Part shown: positions 51,458 through 61,047 of the stretch, piece after piece
How the letters are laid out: every line of letters begins with the position of its first letter
Position numbering within the stretch: the first letter of the stretch is position 1
Source: JAAXHB01 sp965214945
Lineage (GTDB): Bacteria > Actinomycetota > Acidimicrobiia > Acidimicrobiales > Aldehydirespiratoraceae
Reading direction: 5' to 3'
Assembly (NCBI GenBank): GCA_965214945.1
Contig: OZ244029.1
Location: 930,001-994,000, forward strand
Length of the DNA: 64,000 bases
The notes under the pieces: generated by a model
Databases searched by the model: none
Told to the model about the DNA's origin: nothing
Seen by the model: the letters and a program-made list of their open reading frames with translations, nothing else
Position numbers and translations under genes: made by a program

Positions 51458-51964
51458 CTAGTCGAGCCTGCGCAGCAGCGTGTCGGTGCAGTCCGCCGCC
51501 AGCGCCCGCAGCGCGTCGCCTTCGCTTCGCTTGAAGTGCCAGCGCTGGTCGAGCAGCCCGGCGATCCGGGTGCCTGTAGGGAATCGTGGGTCCGGCCGGC
51601 TGCCGGTGAACGAGTCGTCGATCCTCTTGATCTCTGCGAGATCCTCTACTGCCAGCCGGCCAACCCGTTCGCCAAGCTGCCGGATCCACACGACCCCTGC
51701 GAGAGCGGTCTGCACGACCGTCGTGTAGGGGGTGCCGGTGGTCTCTGCGGGCAGGATCACGTCGTGGTCGGTAGCCAGTTCCGGGGCCGTGTGGACCAGC
51801 AGAATCTCGGCGAACCCGTCTGCTGTGTCGAACACGTCGCATGAGTTGAGGTGGCGCACCAGGCCGATCCGCCGATCCGCTCCGGCAGCTTCGACCACAC
51901 GCAGGTCGCCCGCCCTGGGATCGGTCGGGTCGGCAGGTACCCGTGTTACGGTGTGGGGGGTCAT
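51458..51964 (-). CDS. PemK/MazF-like domain protein (tentative)
   Basis: 168 residues. EILLVHTAPELATDHDVILP, TTGTPYTTVVQTALAGVVWI and QLGERVGRL recall PemK-type toxins of a longer, chromosomal kind, followed by a C-terminal helical part. No antitoxin is evident next to it. It is divergent from the lipoprotein gene, with 25 bases between the two starts. The assignment is by pattern and uncertain. Confidence 0.4.
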   Translation of the reverse strand: MTPHTVTRVPADPTDPRAGDLRVVEAAGADRRIGLVRHLNSCDVFDTADGFAEILLVHTAPELATDHDVILPAETTGTPYTTVVQTALAGVVWIRQLGERVGRLAVEDLAEIKRIDDSFTGSRPDPRFPTGTRIAGLLDQRWHFKRSEGDALRALAADCTDTLLRRLD

Positions 51965-51989
51965 CAGCGAACCCTACGCACACACCGAC

Positions 51990-52655
51990 ATGATGGAGTC
52001 CTGCACTCAACATGCTGCTCGCACCCCTCGGTGTGCGAAGTGGCTCCGTACGGCCCTGCTGATCGGGTTCCTCGGAACGCTCGCGGCCGGCCTGATGGCG
52101 GCAGGCTGCGGCTCGGGCGACGAGTCCGACGACGACGTGTTCATGGACACCTACGACTCGTACTTCCAGTCCTTCCACAGCAGCTACAACGCGTCGCCCG
52201 ACATCGAAGATCTCGCCAGGCGTTCCACGGTGGTAGTGGAAGCGACGCTCGTCGACGTGGAAGACGGGCGGTTCGCCGGTGAATCCGAGACGGAAGTGGC
52301 GATCGTGACGCTCAACCTGGTCTTCGAGACCGACGACGAGGTCCGCTACTACGTGCAGCTGTCGCGGCCGCAGGACTCGTCTGTCGACCGGCTGCGGTCG
52401 GTGCTGCCGGTGGGCTCGCGCAGCGTGATCTATCTCATGCCGAACGACGATCCGCTCACCGACAGCTGGTTCAACGTCCGCGAGGACGGCAACGAGTGGT
52501 TCTTCACGACGCCCCAGGGGTGGATCCTCGACCACCCCGAACGAGGGATCGTCTTCCCTCTCGAAGATCCCGAGGACAGGCCTCCGTTCGCTGACAGCCC
52601 CCGTGGGGCCGGTGACTCGCTGAGCGACTGGCTGGCGGCCGGGAAGCGGCCGTAG
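51990..52655 (+). CDS. Hypothetical lipoprotein
   Basis: 221 residues from ATG 51990. A hydrophobic N-terminus with lipobox (GLMAAGCGSGD) is followed by an acidic stretch and a domain with VVVEATLVDVEDGRFAGESE, VTLNLVFETDDEVRYYVQLS and SRSVIYLMPNDDPLTDSWFN. The strand-rich pattern resembles exported proteins that test for a promised value in a beta-barrel fold, but no family is recognised. No operon partner. Confidence 0.6.
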   Translation: MMESCTQHAARTPRCAKWLRTALLIGFLGTLAAGLMAAGCGSGDESDDDVFMDTYDSYFQSFHSSYNASPDIEDLARRSTVVVEATLVDVEDGRFAGESETEVAIVTLNLVFETDDEVRYYVQLSRPQDSSVDRLRSVLPVGSRSVIYLMPNDDPLTDSWFNVREDGNEWFFTTPQGWILDHPERGIVFPLEDPEDRPPFADSPRGAGDSLSDWLAAGKRP

Positions 52656-52825
52656 CGGCTCGCCGGGAAATTAGCGGTGCCTCGGGCAATTGGCGTGTAA
52701 CGCGTTCTCGCTAGCTCCCGATGCGCTCCCCGAGCTTGCGTGTGAGGGCGGGATTGGGCACTGAAGTGAGATTGTCGAAGGCGGCGGCGCAGTTTGGTTC
52801 GAGCTGGGCCAGTGACGGTCTTGTC

Positions 52826-54874
52826 TCAGCTCCCTGTCTGCACAGAGTGGATGGTGATGTGGGTCGAGTGGATGGTGGAGCTGTCGCCTATATCGGTGCG
52901 TGCTGTGCCGGTGAGAGCGTTCACGTTTGCCGCCTCGTGAGTCTGTTTTGGCCAGCGGCCTTTCGGGCACAGGGCCACTCGTCGGGGCACATCGTCTGAG
53001 ACAGCGATCTGGGCCTGGAGGCTGTCGACATCGCTCGCGATTCTCACCTCATCACCCGGCGCGAGTCCTTCTTCGATTGCGTCGGCTGGATTGAGGGTGA
53101 CGGTGAGAGGACCCAGACGACGACTGATCCTGGGGTCGTTGCTGTAGCTCGAGTTCATCGTCAAGGGGTCAGCCGGACTCAGGAGTCGAAACGTCCCGGG
53201 TTCGGGTGCGCGATCGGTCTCAGGTGACGGGATCGTCGAGAGGCCGCTGCGCTTGAAGACTTCGCCGGCCAGTTGAAGTCGACCGTTGGGGGTTTCGAAC
53301 TCGCCCTTCGGGAAGGCTGTGTGAGCTGAGTCGTCGGGCCAGATCGTGCCTTTGGCCGACAGCTCAGCAAAGCTGATTCCGGTGCCGGATCGGATCAGAA
53401 GCTCGTCGATGAGAGCCTGGTCGGAGTCGTACAGCTCGGGCTCGGCGAAGCCCATCGCCCGTGACAGGCGACGGAAGATCTCCTGGTTGGGGAGCGCGTC
53501 GCCTGGCGGGTCGACGACTTTGACCTGCGCCGACACCGAGTAGTGGAAATAGGACACGACAAGGTCGTCGAACTCAAGGAATGAGGCCGCCGGCAACACG
53601 ACGTCGGCGTAGTCGGCAGTGTCGGTCCCGAAGAGGTCCACCACGACCGTGAACAGATCCTCTCGTTCGAGAGCTGTCCGCAGTGCTCGTTGCCGAGGAT
53701 TGGATGCGACGAGATTGTTGTTCCACGTCACCAGTGCTCGGCATCGAGTGCGGTCAGAGAGCGTCTCGATGAGGTCCATGTGCGAGATCGAATGGGGCGC
53801 GTCTCCGCCACCGGCGATATCGGGATCGATGTAGCGGCCAGCATTCAAGAACAGCACCCCGGTGCCGGGTTTGCCCATATTGCCGGTGGCGGCGGCCAGC
53901 GTGACACAGGCTCGGTAGATCGCTCCGCCACGCAGCTGTCGCTGAAGGCCTTGACCCAACCAGATCAGGCTTCGCTTCTCGACCAGGAGCGAGGCAACCG
54001 TGTTGATGTCGTCGGTCGAGATACCGGTGGCGGCGGCCAGCTCATCAAGATCGAGGTCCTCGACCAGCGGTGCGACCAGGTCCCAGCCGTCGCAGCGCTC
54101 ATTGAGGAAATCCAGCGCCAGTCCGTTGCCGACGGTCGTTGCGGCCTTGAGCAACGCAAAGGCCAGGGCGGCATCGGCGCCGGGGCGCACTTGGAGGTGG
54201 ATGTCGGTGCTCTTGGCTGTGGGGTGGGCGATCGGATCGATCGCGATCGTCACTCCGTCGAACTCGGGGATCCAATGCCGGTGGGCGTGCGGGGCAGCAG
54301 CCGACGGGTTGGCCCCCCAGATGACTAGGCACTCCGCTGAGCTGTCTCGAGGGTCGAAGCCGTGCACCGAGTTGCCCGTCATCAGAGCCAGCACACTGTG
54401 AGCCGCGTTGTTGCAGATCGTGTCCGGCTCGACCTCGGTCGCGCCCGCACGATTGAAGAACCGACGCGGAAAATTCCCGGCAATCACCGAGTTGGTTCCG
54501 GTGTAGTGGCTGTGCACGATCTTTGCGCCCTGCCCCGACTCGACTAGCGGTCCGAGCCGCCGAGCGATGAGGGCCAGCGCTTCGTCCCAGTTCGAAGGGG
54601 CGAACTGTCCGGATCCTTTCGGGCCGGTCCGAACCAAGGGCTGAGTGAGGCGGGCATTGGCATCGAGCCACACCCCGTTGTAGACCGTGGCGCACTTGCC
54701 GCACAGCGTGCCTCGACTTACCGGGTGCTCCCGATCGCCCCCCACCCGCACGATCCGACCGTCCTCGACCCTGGCCATGATGCCGCACGTGTCATAACAG
54801 TCCCGAGGGCACGTTGTTCGCACCTGGTGGCTAACCGCTGACGCTGATTTCATGGTCTCGATTGTAGGCAACAT
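52826..54874 (-). CDS. Molybdopterin oxidoreductase (DMSO-reductase superfamily)
   Basis: 682 residues (a Met at 54853 is an alternative start). N-terminal [4Fe-4S] cysteines (TTCPRDCYDTCGI and LCGKC), then the bis-MGD-binding domains (VYNGVWLDANARLTQPLVRT, NSVIAGNFPRRFFNRAGATE, LVIWGANPSAAAPHAH, LIWLGQGLQRQLRGGAIYRA, DYADVVLPAASFLE) and the C-terminal dinucleotide domain (GDEVRIASDVDSLQAQIAVS). No signal peptide, so cytoplasmic. Resembles uncharacterised anaerobic-dehydrogenase-type enzymes; substrate unknown. A relic of a close paralogue lies at 41709. Confidence 0.85.
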   Translation of the reverse strand: MLPTIETMKSASAVSHQVRTTCPRDCYDTCGIMARVEDGRIVRVGGDREHPVSRGTLCGKCATVYNGVWLDANARLTQPLVRTGPKGSGQFAPSNWDEALALIARRLGPLVESGQGAKIVHSHYTGTNSVIAGNFPRRFFNRAGATEVEPDTICNNAAHSVLALMTGNSVHGFDPRDSSAECLVIWGANPSAAAPHAHRHWIPEFDGVTIAIDPIAHPTAKSTDIHLQVRPGADAALAFALLKAATTVGNGLALDFLNERCDGWDLVAPLVEDLDLDELAAATGISTDDINTVASLLVEKRSLIWLGQGLQRQLRGGAIYRACVTLAAATGNMGKPGTGVLFLNAGRYIDPDIAGGGDAPHSISHMDLIETLSDRTRCRALVTWNNNLVASNPRQRALRTALEREDLFTVVVDLFGTDTADYADVVLPAASFLEFDDLVVSYFHYSVSAQVKVVDPPGDALPNQEIFRRLSRAMGFAEPELYDSDQALIDELLIRSGTGISFAELSAKGTIWPDDSAHTAFPKGEFETPNGRLQLAGEVFKRSGLSTIPSPETDRAPEPGTFRLLSPADPLTMNSSYSNDPRISRRLGPLTVTLNPADAIEEGLAPGDEVRIASDVDSLQAQIAVSDDVPRRVALCPKGRWPKQTHEAANVNALTGTARTDIGDSSTIHSTHITIHSVQTGS

Positions 54875-54991
54875 CCGATGACAGAGTCGTTGCAGACTGC
54901 GGCTGCGAGCGGTTCGTAGCCCCCGGCGTTGTCGATGACTGTGCGGACGCTGACGCGCAGTCCGCCACGGCCGGCAAGCCTCGCAGCTTGG

Positions 54992-55999
54992 TCAACGATC
55001 GCCGGTGTCTTTGAGGCGTGCTTCCACCGGGAGCATCTGGGTCGGGCGGAAGCGCTGAACGAAACCGTCGATGCCGGTCGGGGCGGCGATGGCCATGGCG
55101 GCGGCGACGGATCCGAGGACGATGAAGCGCCAGGTGTCGTTGTCCTGGAACTGTTCGGAGATGAACCAGAAGATCGCCACCCCGATGATCGGCCCGGTGG
55201 TCGAACCGACGCCGCCGATGATGACGATGAAAATGACCAGCGCCGTCCAGGTGAGCACGCTGAAGGCGTCGCGGTTGGTGACAGTTGCGGTGTTGAGGTG
55301 TATGAGCGCACCGGTCATTCCCGTCCAGAACGCTGCGATCACCCAGACCGCGAGCCGGGCTCGGGTGGCCGAGACCCCCAGCGCTTCGGCGCCTTCGAGA
55401 TTGTCGCGCACGGCTCTGAGCGCCAGCCCGAGCCGCGAGCGCAACACCCCGACGACGATCAGAGTTGCGCCCACGGCAAGTGCAAGCGCGGCCCAGTAGA
55501 TGAGGTCGCGGCGCTGCTCGAGGCTGTAGTCGGCGAACGTGTTGCGGACCGTGAACGACTGGATATTGCCGGCGCCGAGCGAATCGATCCGCAGGCTCCC
55601 GAGGCGAAGCACTTCGGCGATCACCCAGGTGCCGATAGCGAAGTAGCCGCCCCGCAGCCGGAAGGCGAACAGGGCGATCGGCGCGGAAAAGGCCGCGGCG
55701 ACGATTCCGCAGGCGACGAGGGCGATGAACGGGTCGTAGCCGTTCTTCTCGGCGAGCACGAACAGGCAGTAGGCGGCGATGCCGACGAAACCCTGTTGGC
55801 CTACCGAGACCATGCCGCCGTAGCCCGCAAGCAGGTTCCACATCTGGGCCAGCGAAAGAAAATAGAGAAGCTCGACCAGCGTCAGCTGGGTGGTTGCGGA
55901 GCCGAAGAACGGTACGAGCGCCAAGACCACGACGACGGCGGCCAGCGTGATCGTGCCGACGGCCGAGTCACGGCTGCGCCAGACGAGCCGGGCGCTCAT
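54992..55999 (-). CDS. livM: Branched-chain-type ABC permease LivM
   Basis: 335 residues with about ten spans. LivM landmarks: LAQMWNLLAGYGGMVSVGQQ then GFVGIAAY, RLRGGYFAIGTWVIAEVLRL, LRAVRDNLEGAEALGVSATR and GGVGSTTGPIIGVAIFW. Inner-membrane partner of LivH. The substrate class of Liv transporters is broad: amino acids, amides, urea, aromatic acids. Confidence 0.9.
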   Translation of the reverse strand: MSARLVWRSRDSAVGTITLAAVVVVLALVPFFGSATTQLTLVELLYFLSLAQMWNLLAGYGGMVSVGQQGFVGIAAYCLFVLAEKNGYDPFIALVACGIVAAAFSAPIALFAFRLRGGYFAIGTWVIAEVLRLGSLRIDSLGAGNIQSFTVRNTFADYSLEQRRDLIYWAALALAVGATLIVVGVLRSRLGLALRAVRDNLEGAEALGVSATRARLAVWVIAAFWTGMTGALIHLNTATVTNRDAFSVLTWTALVIFIVIIGGVGSTTGPIIGVAIFWFISEQFQDNDTWRFIVLGSVAAAMAIAAPTGIDGFVQRFRPTQMLPVEARLKDTGDR

Positions 56000-56080
56000 A
56001 TCCGTACCCCGCTCATATCCGTGCCCGTGTCAGCGGTCATGCCGTTCCGCTCAGTTCGGCGGCGGGCGCTCATATCCGTG
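55990..56080. repeat. Repeated LivM start region
   Basis: The string GCTCATATCCGT (the reverse complement of the livM start) appears three times: at the livM ATG, about 15 bases upstream and about 70 bases upstream. Short duplications in the gap between livH and livM, possibly duplicated ribosome-binding sites. Confidence 0.7.
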
Positions 56081-56939
56081 CCCCGCTTCCCAACAGGCCG
56101 TGGGGCCTGAAGCCCAGCACCAGCAAGAAGACGAAGTGGCCGGTGAGGAGATCCCAGCCGATCGAGGCCTGGTTGCCGAGTGTCTGGGACACGCCGAGAA
56201 CGATCCCCCCGACCAGGGTTCCCCACAGCGAGCCCAGCCCGCCGATCACCACCGCCTCGAAGCCGAAGAGCAACTGGCCCGACCCCGAAGACGGCGCGAA
56301 CGTGGTTCGGGCGCCGAGGAACACCCCCGCCAACCCAACGGTGGCGAAGGCGATCCCCATGGCGATGCCGTAGACGTGGCGGTCGTTGACCCCCATGAGC
56401 TGGGCGGTAGCCGGGTCATCCGCGGTGGCCCGAAAGGCACGACCCATACCGGTCTTCGACAAAAAGACCTGCAGCGCCGTGAGCACCAGGACTGCGACGA
56501 TCAAGGTGATCAGCGAGAACCAGCCGATACTGATGTCGTCGGAGATTCTGATGGACTCGGTAAGGATCCGCCCTGCGGGTAGTCGCTCGTCGGTAGCGGT
56601 GTAGTACTCGAGCAGGGCGCTTTGGATCACGATGCCGAGTCCGAAACTGGCCAGGATGCCCGGAAGTGGATCCTCGCCGAGGGTGCGGTTGAAGATCCCG
56701 CGCTGGCCGAGGTAGCCGACAACGGCCATCACGGCGATGACTATGGGCATCGACCACCACATCGACATTCCGAGGGTGTTGGTGGTGGAGAGCGTGAGGT
56801 AGGCGGCGACGACGGCGAGGTCGCCGTGGGCGAGGTTGACGAAGCGCATCACCCCGAAGGCCAGCGACAATCCGGTGGCGAACAGCGCATAGAGCCCGCC
56901 GAGCAGCACCCCTTGCACAAGCGCGTTGACCCAAGCCAT
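56070..56939 (-). CDS. livH: Branched-chain-type ABC permease LivH
   Basis: 289 residues from MAWVNALVQGVLLGGLYALF. LivH landmarks: GLSLAFGVMRFVNLAHGDLA, RAFRATADDPATAQLMGVND (EAA loop), FGFEAVVIGGLGSLWGTLVG and LGFRPHGLLG. Pairs with LivM. Between livH and livF a 17-base unit (CCATCACACCACTCCGG) is repeated in tandem at about 56938-56978. Confidence 0.9.
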   Translation of the reverse strand: MAWVNALVQGVLLGGLYALFATGLSLAFGVMRFVNLAHGDLAVVAAYLTLSTTNTLGMSMWWSMPIVIAVMAVVGYLGQRGIFNRTLGEDPLPGILASFGLGIVIQSALLEYYTATDERLPAGRILTESIRISDDISIGWFSLITLIVAVLVLTALQVFLSKTGMGRAFRATADDPATAQLMGVNDRHVYGIAMGIAFATVGLAGVFLGARTTFAPSSGSGQLLFGFEAVVIGGLGSLWGTLVGGIVLGVSQTLGNQASIGWDLLTGHFVFLLVLGFRPHGLLGSGARI

Positions 56940-56972
56940 CACACCACTCCGGCCATCACACCACTCCGGCCA

Positions 56973-57677
56973 TCACACGACTCCGAAGTAGGCCGCGGTT
57001 ATGTCGGCGGTCTCGAGTTCCCGCGGCTGCCCGCTCAACGAAACCCGGCCCTCCAGGAAGCAGTAGAGGCGGTCGGAGACGGCCAGTGCCTGGCCGAGGT
57101 CCTGTTCGACGACCAGCATCGTCGTGTTGGCCTCGCCGAGCGTCGTAAGCGTCTCATACAGCTGCTTCACCACGACCGGCGCCAATCCCAGCGACACTTC
57201 ATCAAGCAGAAGCAGCGTCGGATTAGCCATCAGAGCCCTGCCGATTGCCACTGCTTGCTGCTCTCCACCGGAGAGCCTGTCTGCAGGTCGCCCGAGAAGC
57301 GGTCGGATCAAGGGGAGCACATCGACCACGGTGTCGACCGTCCAGTCGCCGCTTCGGCCGGCGTGGGCGCCGATGAGCAGGTTCTCGCGAACCGTCAGCG
57401 ACGGGAACAGCCTGCGCCCCTCGGGCACCAGCGAAATGCCGCGCTTGACCCGCTGGTGCGGTGCTAGCGATCGCAGGTCCTCGCCGCGGAATACGATGGC
57501 GCCCGCCGAGTCGACCTGACCGAGAATCGCTCGCAACAGCGTCGACTTGCCTGCGCCGTTGGCGCCGATGATGGCCACGGTCTCGCCGCGGGCAACCTCC
57601 ACTGACACGCCGAACAGCGCCTGGAAGTCGCCGTAGTAGGCGTCGAGCCCGTCGAGCGACAGCATCGTCTCGCTCAC
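56973..57677 (-). CDS. livF: Liv-type ABC ATPase LivF
   Basis: 234 residues. Walker A IIGANGAGKSTLLRAILGQV, VPEGRRLFPSLTVRENLLIG, signature RLSGGEQQAVAIGRALMANP, Walker B LLLLDEVSLGLAP, and VVEQDLGQALAVSDRLY. Its start overlaps the livG stop (ATGA). Confidence 0.9.
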   Translation of the reverse strand: MSETMLSLDGLDAYYGDFQALFGVSVEVARGETVAIIGANGAGKSTLLRAILGQVDSAGAIVFRGEDLRSLAPHQRVKRGISLVPEGRRLFPSLTVRENLLIGAHAGRSGDWTVDTVVDVLPLIRPLLGRPADRLSGGEQQAVAIGRALMANPTLLLLDEVSLGLAPVVVKQLYETLTTLGEANTTMLVVEQDLGQALAVSDRLYCFLEGRVSLSGQPRELETADITAAYFGVV

Positions 57678-58423
57678 TCGTCGATGTTCCCTAGATACAC
57701 GGCCCTTACCTGCTCGCTGCTCATCACCTCCGTCGGCGTCCCCTCGGCGATCTTGCGGCCTTCGGCGATCGCAATGATGCGACCGACCACGGCGATCAGG
57801 GCGTGCACGATGTGCTCGATCCAGATCACGGTGATGCCGTCGGCATGTATCGACTTCACGAGATCGACAAGTTCGGCCACCTCCGGCTCGGTGAGACCGC
57901 CTGCGATCTCATCGAGCAACAGCACGCTGGGTGCGGTGGCCAGCGCCCGCGACAGCTCGAGACGCTTGCGGTCCAGCAGGGTCAGCGATCCCGCTTTGGT
58001 GTTGGCCTTGTTCAGCAGCCCCGTCTGCTGCAGAGCATCGTGGGCGAGCTGCACCCGCTCGCTTCGGGGGAGCGGGTCGCGTTGGCCGAAGGTCGCTCCG
58101 ACCAGGACGTTCTCGAACACACTCAGCCCTTCGAAGGGTCTCGGGATCTGCGAAGTTCTCCCGATGCCCGCCCGGCAGCGGGCGTTGGCTTTGCGGCTGG
58201 TGACGTCGGTGCCGTTCAGCCGGACGGTTCCGGTGTCGGGCCTGAAGTCTCCGGCGACGAGGTTGAGCAAGGTTGTCTTGCCTGCGCCGTTCGGGCCAAC
58301 GATTCCGACGGCCTCGCCGGCCTCGACAGCGAAAGAGACGTCATCGACCGCCTTGACGCCGAAGGACTTGCTGACGTTTTGGACAGAGATAACCGGCGCC
58401 ACAGCAAACGCCCCCAGATTCAC
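57674..58423 (-). CDS. livG: Liv-type ABC ATPase LivG
   Basis: 249 residues. Walker A IVGPNGAGKTTLLNLVAGDF, TSQIPRPFEGLSVFENVLVG, LSRALATAPSVLLLDEIAGG, LTEPEVAELVDLVKSI and VIWIEHIVHALIAVVGRII. The LSGG signature is replaced by LTLLDRKRLELSRALA, which is common in LivG proteins. Coupled to livF. Confidence 0.9.
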   Translation of the reverse strand: MNLGAFAVAPVISVQNVSKSFGVKAVDDVSFAVEAGEAVGIVGPNGAGKTTLLNLVAGDFRPDTGTVRLNGTDVTSRKANARCRAGIGRTSQIPRPFEGLSVFENVLVGATFGQRDPLPRSERVQLAHDALQQTGLLNKANTKAGSLTLLDRKRLELSRALATAPSVLLLDEIAGGLTEPEVAELVDLVKSIHADGITVIWIEHIVHALIAVVGRIIAIAEGRKIAEGTPTEVMSSEQVRAVYLGNIDE

Positions 58424-58453
58424 ATAGAGCAGCGGTGCTTATATAGGAGAGTC

Positions 58454-59821
58454 CTACATCAACTCCATTGGGCCGTCCAGCTCCAGTTCGGGCAGCTGTT
58501 GATTGCTGCGGATCCGCAGCTCCCAGTCCCAGGTGTCGCCGGGCATCCACTGGCCGCCCACGAGCGGAGTCTCGGTGACGTGTGGGACGACGCTGTTGCC
58601 CCAGTCGACCTTGCCAGCCATGGTGTCCATGCTCGTCTCCGACAAGGCATCGAGCAGGGCGCGCTTGTCGCTCGCGCCGCCGGCGCGGGTGATGGCATCA
58701 ACGGCCACCTCGAAGATCGAGTGTGAGTAGCCGAGCGGCTGGGTCCACTGGGTGCCGGTTTCGCTCTCGTACTCGCGGGCCAGCTCATCTGCGTTCTGGC
58801 CTGTGAGCGACGAGCTGAACGGATGCTTGTCGGTCCACCAGATCTCTGTGCTGATGCCGCCCGGATTCTCAAAGGAGCCGACCGCGCCCGGGAACAGCAA
58901 AGCCTTGCCGATGGTGACGGCCTTGGGGGCGAGGCCCTGTTGTTGCGCCTGCGCCCAGAAGTTGCCGAAGTCGGGAGGTGACAGGTTGCCCGTGATGATG
59001 TCGGCATCTCGGATCTCGTTGATCTGGGCGGTGAAGTCGTTGCCGCCGAGCGGGAAGCGCCCCGGGTCCACCAGGCTGAAGCCGGCTGCGGCGATCGCGG
59101 GCGGGAAGCCCACCGCGGCGTCGCCCCAGGCGTTGCCGTCGGGGTCGTCGGGATAGAGAGCGCCGATGAGCCCTCCGGGCGCGACCTGGCTCCACATGTC
59201 CAAGAAGACCGAGATCACGTCTTCGAGTCCCCAGAAGTAGTGGTAGTTCCACTCGCTGGCGACGGCCGGCTCGATGTCAGGGCCGAGTGCGCCGCCAAGT
59301 CCGAGATAGTGGGGTTGCCAGGGTGCGTTGTTCGACAGGCACGGCACCTCGTTGTTGGTGCACTGCTGGACCACGGGAATCGTGGTGTCCGGCGTGGAGG
59401 AGACGAGCATCAGGTCGATGCCGTCCTGAACGATCAGCTCCTGAGCGACCGTGGCAGCCGTGTTCGCATTCGACTCGGAGTCGCGGTCGATGATCTCCAC
59501 GGCGTAGCTGGTGCCCGCGATCATCAGCCCGTCGGCGAAGAAGTCGCGCATCTTGGCCACCATCCAGCCGTCGGTCTCTCCGAAAGCGGCCAGCGGACCG
59601 GTACGGGGAGTGACATAGCCGAGCTTGATCGTGCCGCCGCTCGATGCGCCCGAACTCGGCGTGTCAGTCGATGTGGACGTGTCCGAGTCGTCGTCGCTGC
59701 AGGCAGCCAGCACTGCGCTCGAACCGACGGTTGCGGCCGCAGCCCCGACCAAGAACGAGCGCCGGGTGAGCGGCTGCCCGATGTGGCCGAACCTTGTTGC
59801 CGGCTTGTTGGATTTGCTCAT
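58454..59821 (-). CDS. Tat-exported Liv-type substrate-binding lipoprotein
   Basis: 455 residues. The N-terminus has a twin-arginine motif (LTRRSFLVGAAAATVGSSAV then LAACSDDD), so it is folded before export and lipid-anchored at Cys. The receptor domain (IKLGYVTPRTGPLAAFGETD, LIVQDGIDLMLVSSTPDTTI, GLIGALYPDDPDGNAWGDAA) is type I periplasmic-binding, LivJ/urea-amide type. First gene of the transporter operon. Confidence 0.9.
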   Translation of the reverse strand: MSKSNKPATRFGHIGQPLTRRSFLVGAAAATVGSSAVLAACSDDDSDTSTSTDTPSSGASSGGTIKLGYVTPRTGPLAAFGETDGWMVAKMRDFFADGLMIAGTSYAVEIIDRDSESNANTAATVAQELIVQDGIDLMLVSSTPDTTIPVVQQCTNNEVPCLSNNAPWQPHYLGLGGALGPDIEPAVASEWNYHYFWGLEDVISVFLDMWSQVAPGGLIGALYPDDPDGNAWGDAAVGFPPAIAAAGFSLVDPGRFPLGGNDFTAQINEIRDADIITGNLSPPDFGNFWAQAQQQGLAPKAVTIGKALLFPGAVGSFENPGGISTEIWWTDKHPFSSSLTGQNADELAREYESETGTQWTQPLGYSHSIFEVAVDAITRAGGASDKRALLDALSETSMDTMAGKVDWGNSVVPHVTETPLVGGQWMPGDTWDWELRIRSNQQLPELELDGPMELM

Positions 59822-59858
59822 GGATGGTTCCCCCTTGGGTAGGTTCGCTGTTCGGCGA

Positions 59859-60650
59859 TCAGCCGGCGGTGTAGCCGCCGTCGAAATGGATGACAGCTCC
59901 GGTCATGAAGTCGGAGCCTGATGAGGCGAGCAGTTGCACGACGCCGTGGAAATCCGTCGGCTCGCCAAGTCGTCCGAGCGGGATCCGGGTGAGGATCTGT
60001 GCACGCACGGCGGGCCCGTCGCCTTCGTCGGCGTACATCCAGGCGGTGAGGTCCGAGCGGAAGACGGTCGGCGCGATGGCGTTGACGTTGATGCGATGCG
60101 GCCCCCATTCGCAGGCCAGCGACTTGGTGAGGAGGTCTATGGCTGCTTTGGAGGGGCAGTAGGCGCTGTAGTTCGCCATTCCGAGGGTGCTGCGTGCCGA
60201 GGACATCAAGATGACCTTGCCGCCGCGTCCCTGGTCGATCATCACAGCACCCGCGGCGCGGCACAGCAGCCACGATTGGCGGACGTTGACGTCCATCACA
60301 GTGTCCCAGTCGGCAGGGTCCTGATCGACGATCGGGGCGACGAGGTTGGTGCCTGATGCCGACACCACGATGTCGAGCGACCCTGCCGCCTCGATGGCTG
60401 CTGTCACCATGGCGTCGACGTCGGCTTCGGTGGACGGTCGGCGCTCTATTACCGATGCGGTTCCTCCCTGCTGGGTTATCGAATCGGCGACTGCTGCGAG
60501 CTTCGCGGTGTTGGCTCCGGCCAGGGTCACTGCGGCGCCGGCGCCGGCCAGAGCCCGTGCCGCTTCAGCGCCGAAGGCGCCGGTGGCGCCGCTGACCAAC
60601 GCCGACTTGTGCGTGAGGTCGAAAACGGACTGCGGTGTCGGGAGGCTCAC
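59859..60650 (-). CDS. Short-chain dehydrogenase/reductase (SDR)
   Basis: 263 residues. NAD(P) motif ALVSGATGAFGAEAARALAG (TGxxxGxG variant), catalytic Ser region VILMSSARS, YSAYCPSKAAIDLLTKSLAC (Tyr and Lys), PTVF and VIHFDGGYTAG. Classical SDR oxidoreductase, 37 bases downstream of the receptor gene on the same strand direction, and next to a cupin and cyclase, so likely catabolic. Confidence 0.85.
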   Translation of the reverse strand: MSLPTPQSVFDLTHKSALVSGATGAFGAEAARALAGAGAAVTLAGANTAKLAAVADSITQQGGTASVIERRPSTEADVDAMVTAAIEAAGSLDIVVSASGTNLVAPIVDQDPADWDTVMDVNVRQSWLLCRAAGAVMIDQGRGGKVILMSSARSTLGMANYSAYCPSKAAIDLLTKSLACEWGPHRINVNAIAPTVFRSDLTAWMYADEGDGPAVRAQILTRIPLGRLGEPTDFHGVVQLLASSGSDFMTGAVIHFDGGYTAG

Positions 60651-60696
60651 CGGTGGCTCCTAGGTGGGTTGGGCATCATTTGCTGTGGGCTGGGCA

Positions 60697-61044
60697 TCAC
60701 TTGCTATCCGGCGGGTTGGGCATCACGACCACCATCGACGCAGGCAGATTCGTCCTATTGACCACTGAACGGGCTTCGCCTGCGGGAATGTGGCAGGAGT
60801 CACCGACGGTCAGGGTTGCCTCGCTGTCGTCGGTGACCACGGTGATCTCGCCCGCGGTCACCACGTAGACCTTCTCCAGCGGGGTGGCCTCGTGGGCGCA
60901 ACCACCGCCAGGCAAGAAGTGCGACATCCCCACCCAGAAACTCTCCACCAAGGATGCGTCGAGGCCCTGGAGCCGCATCGAAGAGCATCCGAAGTGGTTG
61001 GGGGCCTCGTAGGCCTTCACGTCGGCGAGGCGGTTGACGTGCAC
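60697..61044 (-). CDS. Cupin-domain protein
   Basis: 115 residues. A single cupin barrel: FLPGGGCAHEATPLEKVYVV then TAGEITVVTDDSE (metal-site His/Glu) and GDSCHIPAGEARSVVNRTNL. It ends just after the cyclase gene begins transcribing in the same direction (3-base spacing). Possibly a small isomerase or dioxygenase, or a ligand-binding accessory of the pathway. Confidence 0.75.
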   Translation of the reverse strand: MHVNRLADVKAYEAPNHFGCSSMRLQGLDASLVESFWVGMSHFLPGGGCAHEATPLEKVYVVTAGEITVVTDDSEATLTVGDSCHIPAGEARSVVNRTNLPASMVVVMPNPPDSK

Positions 61045-61047
61045 GGC

